This document shows, one piece after another, positions 11,690 to 25,400 of a DNA stretch of 64,000 nucleotides. Where the stretch lies: assembly GCA_007449985.2 (NCBI GenBank), contig VIIQ02000773.1:124001-188000 (forward strand). Direction: 5' to 3'. A model generated the notes under the pieces. That model was given only the letters and a program-made list of their open reading frames with translations, was not told where the DNA came from and ran no database searches. Source of the DNA: Desmodesmus armatus. Taxonomy: Eukaryota; Chlorophyta; Chlorophyceae; Sphaeropleales; Scenedesmaceae. The position numbers and the translations under genes are program-made. Each line of letters begins with the position of its first letter. The first letter of the stretch is position 1.

Positions 11690-13489
11690 ATGTCGATCCA
11701 TCGCGCTGCTGTCGTATTCACACTTGCAGTACTGCTGTCCCTTGTGTGCATGGTGACGTCTCAGGGCTGCAATCATTGTTGGGTAAGGCATATGCTGATG
11801 GAGGATGCATCAGACTGTCAACTTGAACTTTCTGGCCTGCGCAGCATGCGGGGACGCCACAGCTGAAGTCAAGTGCAGTGACCTGCAGCACCATCAACCC
11901 CTGCTGGTTGTGATTTTCAAGCACCCTGTACTGCTGTGCAGCTGCGACATGCTCCGTGTGGCACACATTATGCGCAAGAGCAGTGTCAGAAGCTGTGCAT
12001 GCCTAGGTGCCCCTCTAAAACACCGGGGTGCTGGCCATCATGGGAGGTTTTGGAGCAGATCGAGCAGGAGTCATGCAACATGTTTGCGGTAGGTGCCGTT
12101 CTGCCTGCTGCAGCTGCCCGTAAGTACAAAGCATGTGCATCACCCATAGCCCATGCAGAGGTCTGCACGTCTAGGAAGCTCTTGCGGCTGTGCACAGGCT
12201 CAACACAGTGTACTGTCGCTGTACTGTAAAGTATGCTGCTGGTGCTCATGTCTCTCCAGCACCCAACACATGCGACAGTACATGCTCCATCATGCGTAAG
12301 CTGCAGCCGCTGCAGGCATGGCATTTGCACTGTTGGCCGTGTGACAAAACCCTTGCATTTCAAAGTGTCACACTAGTAGTGGCTGTTATGCCTGTGGCCA
12401 TATTGTCCTGCGACGCAAGTGAATTGTGCGTGGCACAAAGTGCATTTACCATCACAGCATTTGGTGCTGTCCAGCAACATTGCTGTCATGAGGGTTGTCC
12501 ATCCCTTCACACACCATCCTCGCCGCGTTGCCGCATCCATGTATTCACACAGCTGCACCACAGGGCAAGGGTGCCCCCCACAACAATATGGAACGGCAAG
12601 CGGTTCCTGCAGCGAGCCTGTGGGTACAGATTTTACTTGAAGGGATCCTTGCGCTTCTACCCTGGGGACGACACATGGCAGAACAGCGCTTGCTACAGGA
12701 AGCTAGGGCTTTACTCCAAGGGGCCACGGGAGCAGCTGGAGAAGGCTTTTTATGGTAAGCATGCATGTGGCTAGGCAGCTGCCACTTGTATGTGGCACCC
12801 CGTTGCACTTTAACACAGCCAAGCTACCAAGTCATGCATGCGCGTATGCGCACACAAGCAGTGGCCACGGCTGCCACGCGGCACCGCGGCCCAAGGAGGT
12901 GCCCTGCTAGCACGCCATGCAGCGCAAGGTATGGGTGGTGTCCAGCCACGCCTGTCAGCTCTGGTGACCAGCTAGCTGAGTCGCCACGTGGCGAGTGCAC
13001 TCCGAGCAGGCGCCTGAGCCCCGGGCTCTTGAGTCAGGCAGTCTGCCCGGGGTTCAGCTGAGGCTGAGCCCTTCAGGCATGCTTACAGGTCAGGGTATGC
13101 AGAATGGTGTGCAGAAGGGTGTGCAGAAGCAGCGACCGTCGCTGAGCCTGAGGCTGAGCCCCTAAGGCAGGCTTACAAGCCGCTGTTGGCAGCTTATGCA
13201 GGTGAGCCAACAGCACATTGCATCATGCAGTGTCAACATTAGGGCCGAACGTCTGTAGCTGCACTGTGACATTCCTTTCAAGGCGACTGCCTGCTGCCCC
13301 TGTGATGCTGTTGCTGCACCATACTCTGCCGGTATGCTCGGATGCACCCCTGCAGATGAGTTTGAAGGCAGAGTGTTCAGAGCGGCCTGGCAGATGGAGC
13401 AGCATGGGATTATCAAGGCAGTGGGCCAGCCGCTGAGCATGTACAGCTCAGCAGACTGCAGGTTCACGATTGACGACAGTCTTGAGTGA
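11690..13489 (+). CDS. small secreted Cys-rich protein, unknown family (six exons)
   Basis: Exons 11690-11782, 11942-12088, 12613-12754, 12862-12928, 13038-13201 and 13356-13489 join with matching phases (0, 0, 1, 2, 1) into 248 codons ending in TGA. Residues 1-25 form a clear signal peptide (MSIHRAAVVFTLAVLLSLVC). The mature part begins with Cys clusters (GCNHCW, QCQKLCMPRC). It continues with an aromatic stretch (GYRFYLKGSLRFYPGDDTW), an Ala/Glu-rich linker, and a conserved-looking end (EFEGRVFRAAWQMEQHG ... DCRFTIDDSLE). I know no family that matches. It should enter the secretory pathway. An unspliced reading past 12088 to a GTAAGT at 12120, or a 6-nt microexon at 12114-12119, are alternatives. 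No exon alone exceeds 55 codons, so simple ORF calling misses the gene. Confidence 0.65.
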
Positions 13490-16454
13490 CATTGCTCACA
13501 TCCTGCCAAGGAACTTCCAGTGTGACACTTTGCTTGGTGTATTCCATTGCAATTTCCATCCAAGCTAGAGATGTAGAGCAACTTGAGTCAGTTGACACAG
13601 TTGATTGGGTCCTGCTGCTGACTGCCACCTCAGCATCATTTGATAGGTGGACACACATCGCGTCCTCAGCCAGATGGTGAGTTGAACTGTGCAAAAGATG
13701 AACGTGCGAAAGATCAACGTGTGTGTGAGAGCTGATGTTGGGGATGTTACCCCTGGTATTAGGAGATAGCCTCTTACTTACTTCAAGCCCAAGTTTTACA
13801 AGGAGTCCTTACTTCCTTGAAGGAAGTACTTCAACTTGAAGCCCAAGTGTCACAAAAGATGCACGTGCCATGTGGCAGCACTCTGCAGTTGAGTCAGCAC
13901 AATGTATACAGGGGCCCAGACAGTCCCAGTGCTGACGGCCAGACATGAGAGGGCAGTCATGCAAAACACACATCGTGCGATGGTTCTGTACACCACATGT
14001 CAACACACCATGTCGCTGTACAAAAAGGCAGGCAGAGCACAATCCTGCAAGACGCGCATGCCACATGTCAAACACACAGGATGACTGGCAGGAAGCAGGA
14101 GGCAATCAGGCAATCAGGCAACGGAACTACGCCATGTCAGCCGGATGCAAGACAGTCGGATGATGGGATGAGTGACTGCTCAATGCGCCGATCAGATGAG
14201 GTGACACGTCCCTTTCATATCAAAGCCTGTGCCCTGGCGACACACCAAAGTGTCCTGCACCCGCTGTTAAAAAGTAACACGTACCATCCAACATCAACGT
14301 CAGGTCTTGAAGGCCGGACACCTTGTCACCCTTCACAACTGCCAGTGTGATCACACCAGAGTGGTTGCACACGCAGTGTGGTAGCACCAGAGTGCTGCAA
14401 AGTGCTGCCAGCACCGGCAGACACTGCGCACATCACACAAACACCAGCATGCATCCCAGCTGCGCGTCGCATATCTCTGAGATAGCGCAAAAACATTCAT
14501 GACGCAGCTAGCCCCACACACCCACAATCACAGTCAATGCCAGCTGCGATGCTGACCACAAATGGCCCGTCATGTAGTACATCCCCACCTGACTGACACC
14601 CCACCCCACCATCAACGCAACATGTCAGTGCACACCAACAACCACTGGCAGTGCTTGGCCCCACACATTCATCAGTCACCCCAGACAGACAACCTGACAC
14701 TGAACAACCCCGGGCCCCAATGAGGCCCAAACACCTTGTGCAGGACACAACTGCATGCACACAGTGCACAGCATGGCAACAGCATGATCCACATAGCACA
14801 ACGCCGCATTTGACCACAGCCAGTGATGGCATGAGTGGTTCTGTACAGCTGTCGCTGTGTGACCACCAGTTGAGTGCCCCCTGTCAAGCCCCTGCCAAAT
14901 GCATTTTCCCCAGGCTACTTACTTCATACATACATACATGCAATCCAACATACCATAGATAAGGTATGTACACACCATAAAAGCACCAGCGTGTAAAGAC
15001 TCAGATGTCCTCCAAAGCACACTCCCTGGCAAAATGGTAACAACTGCAAGGCGTAAGCTGCGCCTGCCACTTTTCACCACTCCTTTGTAGAAACACACTC
15101 CCCAGGTGTGTTCAGACACGACCCCCAATATTGCGGACGTACGCGGTGCTGAAGGTGGGAGGCTGATTTGTGCCAGACCACTGACAGCTGGATTTTGTAA
15201 GATCAACTGCCAACTCACGACATTGTCCAAACACCCACAGCCAAATCTGCAGTCCCGGCAGGGCAAAGACATTTGTCATGGACCACAATGGAACTGGACT
15301 GCCTCCGCCAGGGATGCAAGCACAAAAGACGCGACAGAGGCGGTCTTGATCAGGGAGAGGACAATGAAGGGGCGAGGCTATCAGCGCTGATATGGCGGCA
15401 ATCCAAAGCCGCCAGCCCAATGCCGGTGTCCCTCAGCAAAACAAAGAAAAGAAGACACAGCAAACCAGAACAAGCAACAGCAGAACCTGGTATAGAAGAA
15501 AAAGACCTCGACACGTGTCGCATTTGAGAAACCCATGGCTGTCTATTCAGCAGAACCCCATGGGGTGGACAACCAGCACATCACCAGATAGTAACCCTGT
15601 TGGTTGTATCCACATCACAACACACCTAGCGAGGAGCTTGCACCAACCCAACATGCATGCAACTGGCTTAGGCGAGCATGCTGGCTGCACAACAACAGCA
15701 GCTTGTCAAAACCACAGGTACAAATGTGAGGGGCAGAGCATGCAGGAACATGGGTTGGTGATCAGTACACCCTGGAAGCAGGAGACACAGCTCAGCTGTC
15801 TCACTGCTTTTCCAATCTTTCCAGGGAAACAACACCCTGGCTGGCCCTCATTCCCCCCTGCATGTATGTAACACGCTGTGAGCAACAATAAAGCATAGTA
15901 CAAAGTGTGCTACTTCAATCTTCCCACCCAGCACAAGCATCCCCAAACAGCACACACAACATGGGGTGCTGGAGAGCCTGTGGAAAAAAACTGCGACAGC
16001 TCAACTCCCAAGTCCTCAAGGCCGGGGGCAAGTGCGCCTTGCAAGCAATTGCATGATCAACTAGGTGTCGGCAACAGTCATCTGTACATCAAACAAGGCA
16101 GCACAGGCGTGCCATGCAGGGACAATGGAGGGGCAACCACTGCATACCAACGACCCCAGCACAGGAGCAGGGGTACGTAACCTGTCAACAAGCAGAAGCA
16201 TGGCATCTGTACTACATAGTAGGCACGCGCCATTGAGCAAAACACACTATGTAACAGACACCAAAACCCGTACAGCCAAGACCAGACAGTGCTCCCAATC
16301 GCCATTCTCCGATGTGCTGTCAACACGTCTGCACTGCCCGACAAGCAATGGGAAAACCTGGCTGCAGCGTATGCAGCCGGCTAGCAGCGTCTTGCCCACT
16401 CAAGGGCCAGCAACAACCTCACAGTTCAGTGCTCCCTCATGGCTAGACTGTCAT
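13490..16454. other. intergenic, no gene recognised
   Basis: I see only short open frames without consistent splice partners. A short imperfect palindrome (TACTTCCTT/AAGGAAGTA arms) lies near 13809-13830. The region would contain the 3' ends and UTRs of two convergent transcripts: the secreted-protein gene from the left and giant gene A from the right. Confidence 0.45.
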
Positions 16455-19400
16455 TCACTTAGCCGCAGGAGGTACATCTGCAGTGGCTGCAGCAGCCGGG
16501 GGCTCAACAGAGGGCATGATGGGGACCCCAGAACCGGGCATCTGGCAAGGTACAGAACCTCGACTGGCCAAAGAGTCCAACACGGTGCTAGACACAGGCC
16601 CGCTAAGGCCAGCAGTAGTACTGGACATATGCCCACTGAGGCCAGCTGTAGTGCTGGAAGCCAGGCCACTGGTGACAGCAGTGCCCAGGCTGGTACTGCC
16701 ACGCAGTACTTGAGAGTCAAAGCCCTCCAAGGCCTGGCTGTTGGCAGCTGCTAGGCTGCTTGCTCGTGCAGAGCCTGCAGCTCCATGCCGTGCAGCAATC
16801 TTGCTGGAGCTCCTGCCAGCAGTGCCAGTGCTTCCCAGAGAGGCAGCTGAGCTCAACGTGGAAGCCATCCGCTTCAGCACTGTCGTCGTGGTCTCGCCAC
16901 CTGACTGCACCGTTTGCTTCACGTCGGCCCATGATACCTTTCCGTCCTTGTCGAAGTCGAGCCAGAGGCGTGCACGCCAAATTAGCACACCCAACAGCAA
17001 CAACGCAACCAACAGGTTGAGAAGTATCGCGATGTACTGAAACGCGGTCGAGCCCTTCGCGGGGAACCCGGCCACGCTGGACAGCACGCCCGCGTAGAAG
17101 GTGATCGAGACAGCGGCGAGCATAACCGTCTGCAGTCCGTTGAGTAGAGCTGTCCTGAAGGGCAGCAACGACACATGGCTCAGCAGCAGTGCCAGGCTCA
17201 GCACCCAGCCACCAACCATCTGCACCTGCACGGGGTAGGGCTGCAGCACCACCACCACAGCCACCAGCAGCAGCTGCCGCAGGTCCCGCGCGCTGCCCCA
17301 CAGGTACATGTGCTGCTTGTAGTCCTGGTACAGCATGCTGTAGTTGGCCCAGAAGGAGACGTCGGCAAGGCCGTCCGGCTGCCTACGGGCCTGGCGCGAC
17401 AGCAGCAGCAGCTGCACCAGGGGGTAGAGGGCGATCAGCAGCAGCATGGGCACTCCCACAGCAAGGGCGTAGGTCAGGTGCGTGCCCTGGAAGCACACCG
17501 TGTCCAGGTCCTGCAAGCAACAGCAGCAGCGGTGCCAGGAGCGGCGGCAGCGACAGCCACAGCAACACCGGTCAGAGACAGCAGCAGAAATGACGGCACT
17601 CACCAGTAAGCACTTGCTCAACTACATACCATGCGACATTGTACCATGAGTGAGTCCCACAAACCATGCCCCGCTGCCATTACTAATACAGTGTTAGTAC
17701 CACTGCAAGTGCTGGTGAAATCGGGCTGCCAAGCATCAGTCCTGTCAAGCAAGCATGAAGTGCTCACCCTGTTCCAGAAGTTGCCCACTGCTGCATTCAC
17801 CTCCCCAGGCACTGTGGCGGGGCTGTTGACTTGCTTGCAGGAAAAGAGGCCCAGCACAGAACCGATAACGACGGGGTAGCTGCAGCACACAGCACAGGAA
17901 AGGCAGCAGGTGGTGCGAAGTGCATAAGTTAGTGCGTCCAACACCTGCGCATGCTGCAGCGCACAGTGCCCACAGCAGGTGTGTTGCTGACGCTGATGCA
18001 TGTGCTCATGCCCGATGCCCTCTGCTTCTGTCTTGATAGCATGCAGCCCGCTGGCGGCGCTGATTCCAGCCAGCCAACACAGCCTTGACGTGATGCAAAG
18101 CATCATGGCATGCAAACCAGCTGATCACTGAATGCCAATTAGGCCATTCACAGGCGATGCGGCAGTAAGACTGCAGCTCACCCGTAAGCTACAGCCTTCA
18201 CTGCTGCCAGCAGCATCTCAGGTGCCAGCGCAGGGTAGTCCTTGAGGGGGTAGCGCAGCCTCCTTGCTGCGCGAGTATTGTGCGCAAGCACAATGGTGCA
18301 CACCACGCCCACAAGGGCCACTGCAGTGCAAAATGCAAACGCATACCGTACATTCAGTGCAGTCAGCATATCTCGTGTGACACAGCTCAGAGATGCAGTC
18401 CATGCAAAGCGTCACCCTACACACCAGTGCAACATGGCTGTACGTGCGAACAGCACACCGCTTGCATGGGCCGTGCATACCTGGTATGAATGTGCTGGCA
18501 AGGGTGCTGTCCAGCGCGTACTGCTGTGGGCTGAGTCCCTCCCTGAGGAGGCACTCGAATGAGACCCAGCCGTACGAGCTGATGGGTGCGATGGACATGG
18601 CCAGCAGCACAGCCTCAGCCGCAGAGCGCCACACAACACTGATGCGCGTCAGGCGGAAGATGGACAGCAGCTGCATGAACTCGATAAACAACTGCAGACA
18701 GCAGAGGGCAGGTGGGCAGCAGGACAGCAAAGCCTCGGCTTACAACGCAGGCCACAGCTCGATAAAACAGCCGTGCAAGCGCATAGATCAGCACAGCCAG
18801 GTGTTGTGAAGGGACATGACTGTGCCGCCGCTTTCACCACAACTGCAACATCCAACTCTTCAAACCCTAAGCACCCAATCAGGACATGGTGCTTTGCCGT
18901 CTGTTTTGAAGGGCACACCACAGTGTCGCAGCTGCTGTCATCTCACCTGCAAGTAAGCATCCACGCCTATGCTGCCGGCTTCGTCTGTGCCGTGCTGATC
19001 CCTCATCGGCTTGTGCTCTACTGGGCCCTTGCTACCTGCAACAAGTGCGGCACAGCAGCAACCTTGACGCCTTTAGATCTGCTGTGCAAGAGCAGCCATG
19101 CTCCTGAGAAACAGCAGCAGCCACATAGGACTTGCAAAATTGCTGGACAAGATAGCCTGGGATGCAAGTGCTGGGCTATCCATGGTAATGATCTTGTTGC
19201 GTACACTCCATGTACACACAGTACAACAAGACAGCTGCAAGGACGTCAGGCATCCATGTACACACAGGCATCTTTGTACGCACCTGGCAAGGCCTTCACG
19301 GCTGTGCCCTGCTGCATGGCGGCTCTGATGCTGTCTGCTGTGACCAGGCCGCCGTTTGCTGCCATGTTGCGGCGCTGCCGCTCCTTGAACACCAAGAACA

Positions 19401-22400
19401 CTGACAGCAGCACCACAGACAGGTCAAACAGACGCAGCAGCACAAATAGCGCAATGCTGCCGGCCCTGCTCACACCGCAGGACTTGCAGGAGTGGGACAG
19501 CGTCTGCGACACCCTGCTGCTGCGGTCACAGTTGCTGCACAGGTTGCCCGTGTAGCCATCGGCACACTGCAGCTGCTGGTACGCTGCAGCCTCCTGCTGC
19601 TCCTGCTGGCTGCTCTGCCCTGCTGTCTGCAGCAGACCGCGCTGATTCTGTCCTGCAGCTGCCGTGCTGGGGTTTGCAGCAGCAAACACGGCTGACTCTG
19701 CTGCCAGTTGTGCTGCTGCTGCCGGTGACCTACTGCATGCTGCTGGGTTGGGGCACTGTAGCAGCTGTGCACTGCGCGGGTGCGACTGCCAGTAGCCGTC
19801 CGCGGGCGTGAGCACATCGCGGCTGCAGACGCTGTAGGTGCCGGGTGGCGGGCAGGTGCTGCACTGCGGCGCTGCTGGGTCAAAGCTGAACAGTGGGTTG
19901 GTGCAGTTGGTGCAGCCTGCGTACAGGTCTGGCCGGCTCCCGCGCAGCACTGCCTGCCCTGCTGTGCACTCCTTGAGCTGCACCTGCACCACTGCTGGCC
20001 GCACCTCAGGGGCCTCCAGCACAGCAAACGACACGTTCAGGGTCTCCCCTGGCGCACCCTGCAGCTCCAGCCAGTCAAAACTGACCTGGCTGGAGCTGCC
20101 GCTGCTGTTGGCGGCCGGCACTACGCTGGTGACACCCAGCAGGTTGGTGTCTGAGCGGCTGTTGCTGTGGGTGGCTGCAGCCTGGGCCTTGAAGGTCAGC
20201 TGCTGCAGCAGGCTGGGCGGCAGCGGCTGGCCCAGCTGGTCCACCAGCCGCAGCTGCACAGCAGGCAGCTTGGACCCAGACTCAACCAGCAGCACACCGC
20301 CCTGGCGGTTGCTGCTGTGCAGCTCCTGGAAGCCCCCTAGCACGGCATCCGGCTTCGCTGCCAGGGAGTCAGTGGGGCCTCCCGCCTCTGTGATGACACT
20401 GCTGCTGCGGTTGGACACCCGCCCTGCGCGCGCGCCTGGAGCCACAGCAACAGCAGCCGTGTCTGTGGTGTACAGGGAGCTTCCTGAGCCCCCTGCCTGC
20501 TGCCTGTTGCCGCTGATGACTGTCTGGGAGCCGATCGACACGCGGCAGTCATTGCGGCCTGCGCTGGTGCTGCTCTGAAGCTGTTCAATGTGCATGTCCT
20601 CGCTGCTAGCAGATGCGCCCTTGCGTGAAACACAGTCCTGCACAAACATACCAGCTGCCGGCACATGGGCCAGGCAGGCAGAAAGGGAGGGAGGCAGCGA
20701 GGAGAGTCAGTTTAGCAGAAACGTTGTTGGCGGGGTTGTTGGCAGGTAGGGCATACCGGGCGGCTACACCAGCAGATGCGATTGGGCTGCACAACCGTGT
20801 GCAAGCTATTGCTATTGGAACAGGAGTGCGCTGGGTGCAGGAAGCCGGAGAGAGGTGGCGCAGCGATTGTGTTGGTACAAGCCTGTGTGCGCTGTTTGCA
20901 CTCACCCACTACTCACTTACACAGAAGCTGGTGCACCCACCCAAACCCAATGATGCAAGGTGTGCTGGTGTTGAAACATGCTGTTTGTTTGCGCAGCACT
21001 TGGCAAGCCATATCGTACAGGGAGCACACAACGACAGCACTGCTGGACGAACGGAGCAGTGCTTACGTGTTTGTAACATCACCTGCATATGAGCCCTGTC
21101 TGCCATACCCAACCATCTACCACCATTTTCAAACTTCTGTGACAGACCAACCCACAGCTCAGGCCCCAGCCTACCTCCATGCAGGGCCATGTTCTGCGTG
21201 ACGGTTGACTGTGTGACTGCCACTGGGGCCCCAGGGATGATGCACATGCCACCTCCGCTGCCACTGCTATTCCACCGGGGGAGCTGCCCAAAGCTGCTGC
21301 TGTCGCCCAGCTGCTGCATCGCCACATTGCGCTCAAACCTGCTGCTGCGCACGGCAGAAGCGCGTGCAGGAGTGTCAAGCAGCATGCCGGCGCAGAAAGC
21401 TGCCTGGTTGCCGCTGACGCTGCTGCCGACCAAATCCACCGCAGCAGGAGTCACTGCTGCAATGCCGCCGCCGCCCTCACCCGCAGTGTTGCTGCTGACC
21501 TTGCTGTTGTTCAGGGTTAGGGAGGCGCTGGGCAGGCTGGTGAACACCGCCCCGCCTGACAGGCCTGCTGCGTTGTTGCTGAGGGAACTGCCTGACAGCA
21601 CGATGCTGAGCGGTGCATCGGGCAACTGCACACCTGTGGCTGCTGCGGGCGCTTCTTGCGCATCCGCGGCAACGTCCACAGCTGCAATAGCCCCGCCAAA
21701 ACCTGCTGTGTTGCTGCTCAGGACACAGTCCTGCAACAGCACCTGAGCCTGCTTGGTGCCGTTGCCGTAAAGGGGGATCAGGCCTGCAAGTATGGCTCCT
21801 CCTGCTGTTGTCACCTGGCTGGCTGCAAGTGACCTAGTGGCATTGGCGCTCCCTGTGCTGCTTGCCGCAGCCGCTGCTGCTGTGTTGCCAGTGAGTTTGG
21901 TGCCCACCAGATTTGCTGTGCTGGACAGCAGCTGCAGGGCGCCACCGCGGGTCTCTGCCCTGTTGTCCTGCAGGCTGCTCCTGCTGAGGGACAGGGAGGC
22001 ATTGGCGACATACATAGCACCGCCTGAGCCAGCTCGCACCTGGTTCTTAGCGTACAAGACAGTCACCAGTTCTGCAGGGGCTGTGTTCCTCTCCAGCACA
22101 GTGTCTGTGAGGTTAACTGAGGAGGAGTGCGCTGCAATGGCACCGCCCAATGCTGCGCTGTTGGTGCTGAAGTTGCAGCGGGAGCTGCAGGACAGCTTGG
22201 CGCCGTCCAGCACAGACACCGCACCCCCTGCGGTGCTGGCGCTGTTGTTGCTGAACACTGTCCGCGACAGCGCAAGGGAGGAGCCCGCCATCAGAAGGCA
22301 TGCACCGGCCTGGACGATTGCCTGCTCAAGCAGACAAGGCAGCAGGACAGCAGAGACATGCACACACTTTCATGAAGCACTTGTCTTTACAACACACGTG

Positions 22401-25400
22401 AAGCACTGTGCTTACTCACCCCATTTGCTTCAAACACCATGGCTAAGGCTAGACTGCTTCCAGGCCATGGACTCTGCACATCAGCTAGGCCTCGAGGCCT
22501 GCATGACATTCTCACCCCACGAGCACCAGAATTGCCATGCACGCATACCCACCCTGTTGTCTTGGAAGCGCGAGTCCACCGCTTGCACAACGCTGTCATT
22601 TCCTTGCAGCATCAGAGCCGCTGCCATGCGTGCGCGGTTGCCGCTCAGCACACATCCTGTGAGAAGTGCTGGGGTGTCCTGCAGGTACAGCCCTCCCGCC
22701 GCCTCGCCAGCACGGTTGCCTGCGACCCTGCAGCTGTCGAGGGTGACGTTCTTGTACCCAGTCACCCAAGCAACACCCGCAGACTGCTGTGCAGCGTTGC
22801 CCTGCAAGACACACTTGTTGAACACCATGTTCAGACGTCGCTTCGTGCCGCTGTTGCTTGCGTACACGCCAGCACCCATAAGGGCCTTGTTGGTAGTGAA
22901 GTTGGTCGCAGTGAAGGTGTAGTTCATTCCAGTAGTCCATATGGCAGCACCCCTTTGGTCCGCAGTGTTGCCTTCAAACTTACAGCGGACAAAAGCCCAG
23001 TCGGCCTTTTTGCCAAACCTGGACGCGTAGATACCGCCGCCCTGGTAGGCAGAGTTGTTGACCCAGGAGCAGTCGGTAAAGTTGGCGTCTCTGGGGTCCA
23101 TAGCGTAGATGGTGCCGCCCTGGCCTCCCACCATGGCAGTGTTGTTGATGAAACGGGTGCGGGTCATAGAGATCGGGCCACTGCCCTGGTTCAGCACACC
23201 TCCATAGTAGCCCTGCAGGTCACGCAGCAGCACAGACGCATATAGACAGTGAGTCAACCCACAAGATAGCCAGCGGCGCAGGGAGGGACGTGCATGTGGC
23301 ATCGCAAGACGAGCCGTGGAGCCACATATGGCTGCAGGCCAACTGCTGACATGCCTGTCGCACACAAGCAGTAGTGCATGTTACAGCCACTCTGACATGA
23401 AGCAGGGGTGCCACTCAACGCATCCAACAGCAAGAAGCTCCTACAGAACACATGCCATCACAGCTCCAAAGCAAGTAGTCATCAGCCATCAAAGCTCAGC
23501 ACAGGTGCACGAACAGGAAACTGCAGCACAGCATGGACTGCTGTCAACCCACCTCGTTGTGTTCAAACACAGTGTCCGTCACCGTCAGGTCCATCTGCAA
23601 GATGTTCATAGCTCCACCATCCCTCCAAACCCGGTTGCGCGAGAACCTGCTCGCATGGATGGAGATGGGCGGCGGAGACTCCATTTCTTCATACATCACT
23701 TGGCAGAAGAGCCCGCCACCGCCGTAAGGCGCCATGCAGTTTTCAAACGCACAGCCAGATATCTTCACCTCCGTCACATCGATGACGTACAAGCAGCCGC
23801 CGCCGTCACGGCGCACGACCGAAGCGTTTGCGAAGGTGGTGTTGGACGCCCAGAGCCGTCCCCGCCGCTGGTACAGCGCCCCCGCGCGGTCAGAAGCCCT
23901 GTGGTTAACGATGCGGCTGTCCTGCAGGACAACTGCACTGCCTGTGCTGGCAAGCGCGCCAGCAACCTTGGCTGCTGTTTCGCCAGTGCCTGAGATGCTA
24001 CTGCGGTGAAACTCCAGCCATGCTGATGCAAGCATCAGTGAGCCACCACAGGAAGAAACTGTTGCCATGTCGCGTTGGAAGGTAGTGTCACTGATGTGCA
24101 CAAGGTGTTTCGGCGCCCACGCACAGTCTGTCGCGTTGCCGAGCCCGAAGAGTGGCATGTCAGACTCCACCATCAAGCTTGCACCGCCCCCGGAGCATGT
24201 AGATGCAACGTAGTCGACCACAGCACCGCTGCCTTCGCAAGTGTTGCTGTCAAAAGCGCTGCTTGCAATCACAACACCACGGGACTTGGCGGCTCTGATA
24301 GCACAGCCGCCGATGTTGAGGCCGGTGTTGCTGGTCACCTTGCTGTCGGCCAGCACAACAGTGCTGCTATTGGCAAACACAGCTGCTCCTGAGCCAGTGG
24401 GTCCCGTGGAAGTCCTGCAGTTTTGGCGGGAAAACAGGCAGGCGCAGTGTCAGGATGCCTGTGCATATGCTGGTGAGCTTCCAGCCGCCAGCACTGTGCT
24501 GCATGACAGAGTGCTGGCAGTGCACAGAATGCAGTAACGTACGATGGATCTTCCGCACGATGAGCAGCTGATGCACTGTGTGAACGCACACACTTTGTGC
24601 CCAACTGCTGCTGCTTTCACAGGAACACAACCCTGGAGCCAGTCCCACATGAGAGGTGCATGGCAAGCCTCCCAAAACACAGAGTACACGCACTCACATC
24701 AAGCCACCTGCGCCAGCCATGTTGCCTTTGAAGACTGTCTTCAACGCCACAAGCAGGCCTCCATCAATGCTGACCCCGCCTCCCAGCTGCTGTGCCTTGT
24801 TGCCTGACACCTCTACAGAGTCCAGGTACACTGCGGCACGTGAGGCACGCACCCCGCCACCCACTGCTGCCGCGTTGCCTGTCAGCACTGTGTTGACCAG
24901 GTGCAGGCCTGGCGGCAGGCTGGCCCACTGCACACCCTGCGGGGCGCTCACGCCTCCTGACACCCGCACTGCTGAGCCCTTGCAGCCAGTGATGGACAGG
25001 CCCTGCAGCAGCACACCGCCAGCACTGCAGGACGGCAGGGCGGTCGCAGCATGCATGCAGGAACAGCAGGGGTCAGCACAAACGGGGTCATGGAGATGGC
25101 AACATGCATGGGCAGGCAGCTAGGCATCCACGAGCTTTGTCCCTGCTGACCACCATGCATGGCAAGCCTATCAGAACCTCGCATGCCGGACGCAACCTGC
25201 TAGGCATGCAGCGTGAAGCACCTGCAACTTGCCCGGCACAGTCCTGCTGGTTCCATCTGTGATGCAGACATTGCCAGATGAGCAGCCCAGGTATGTGTGC
25301 TGCACTCAGCTGCCCGCTCACTGCCTCTTCAGCACTGGACACTCACCCTTGTGGAGTGCTGGGCGCCAGTACTGCATCGAAGGCTGACTGCACTCCCTCC

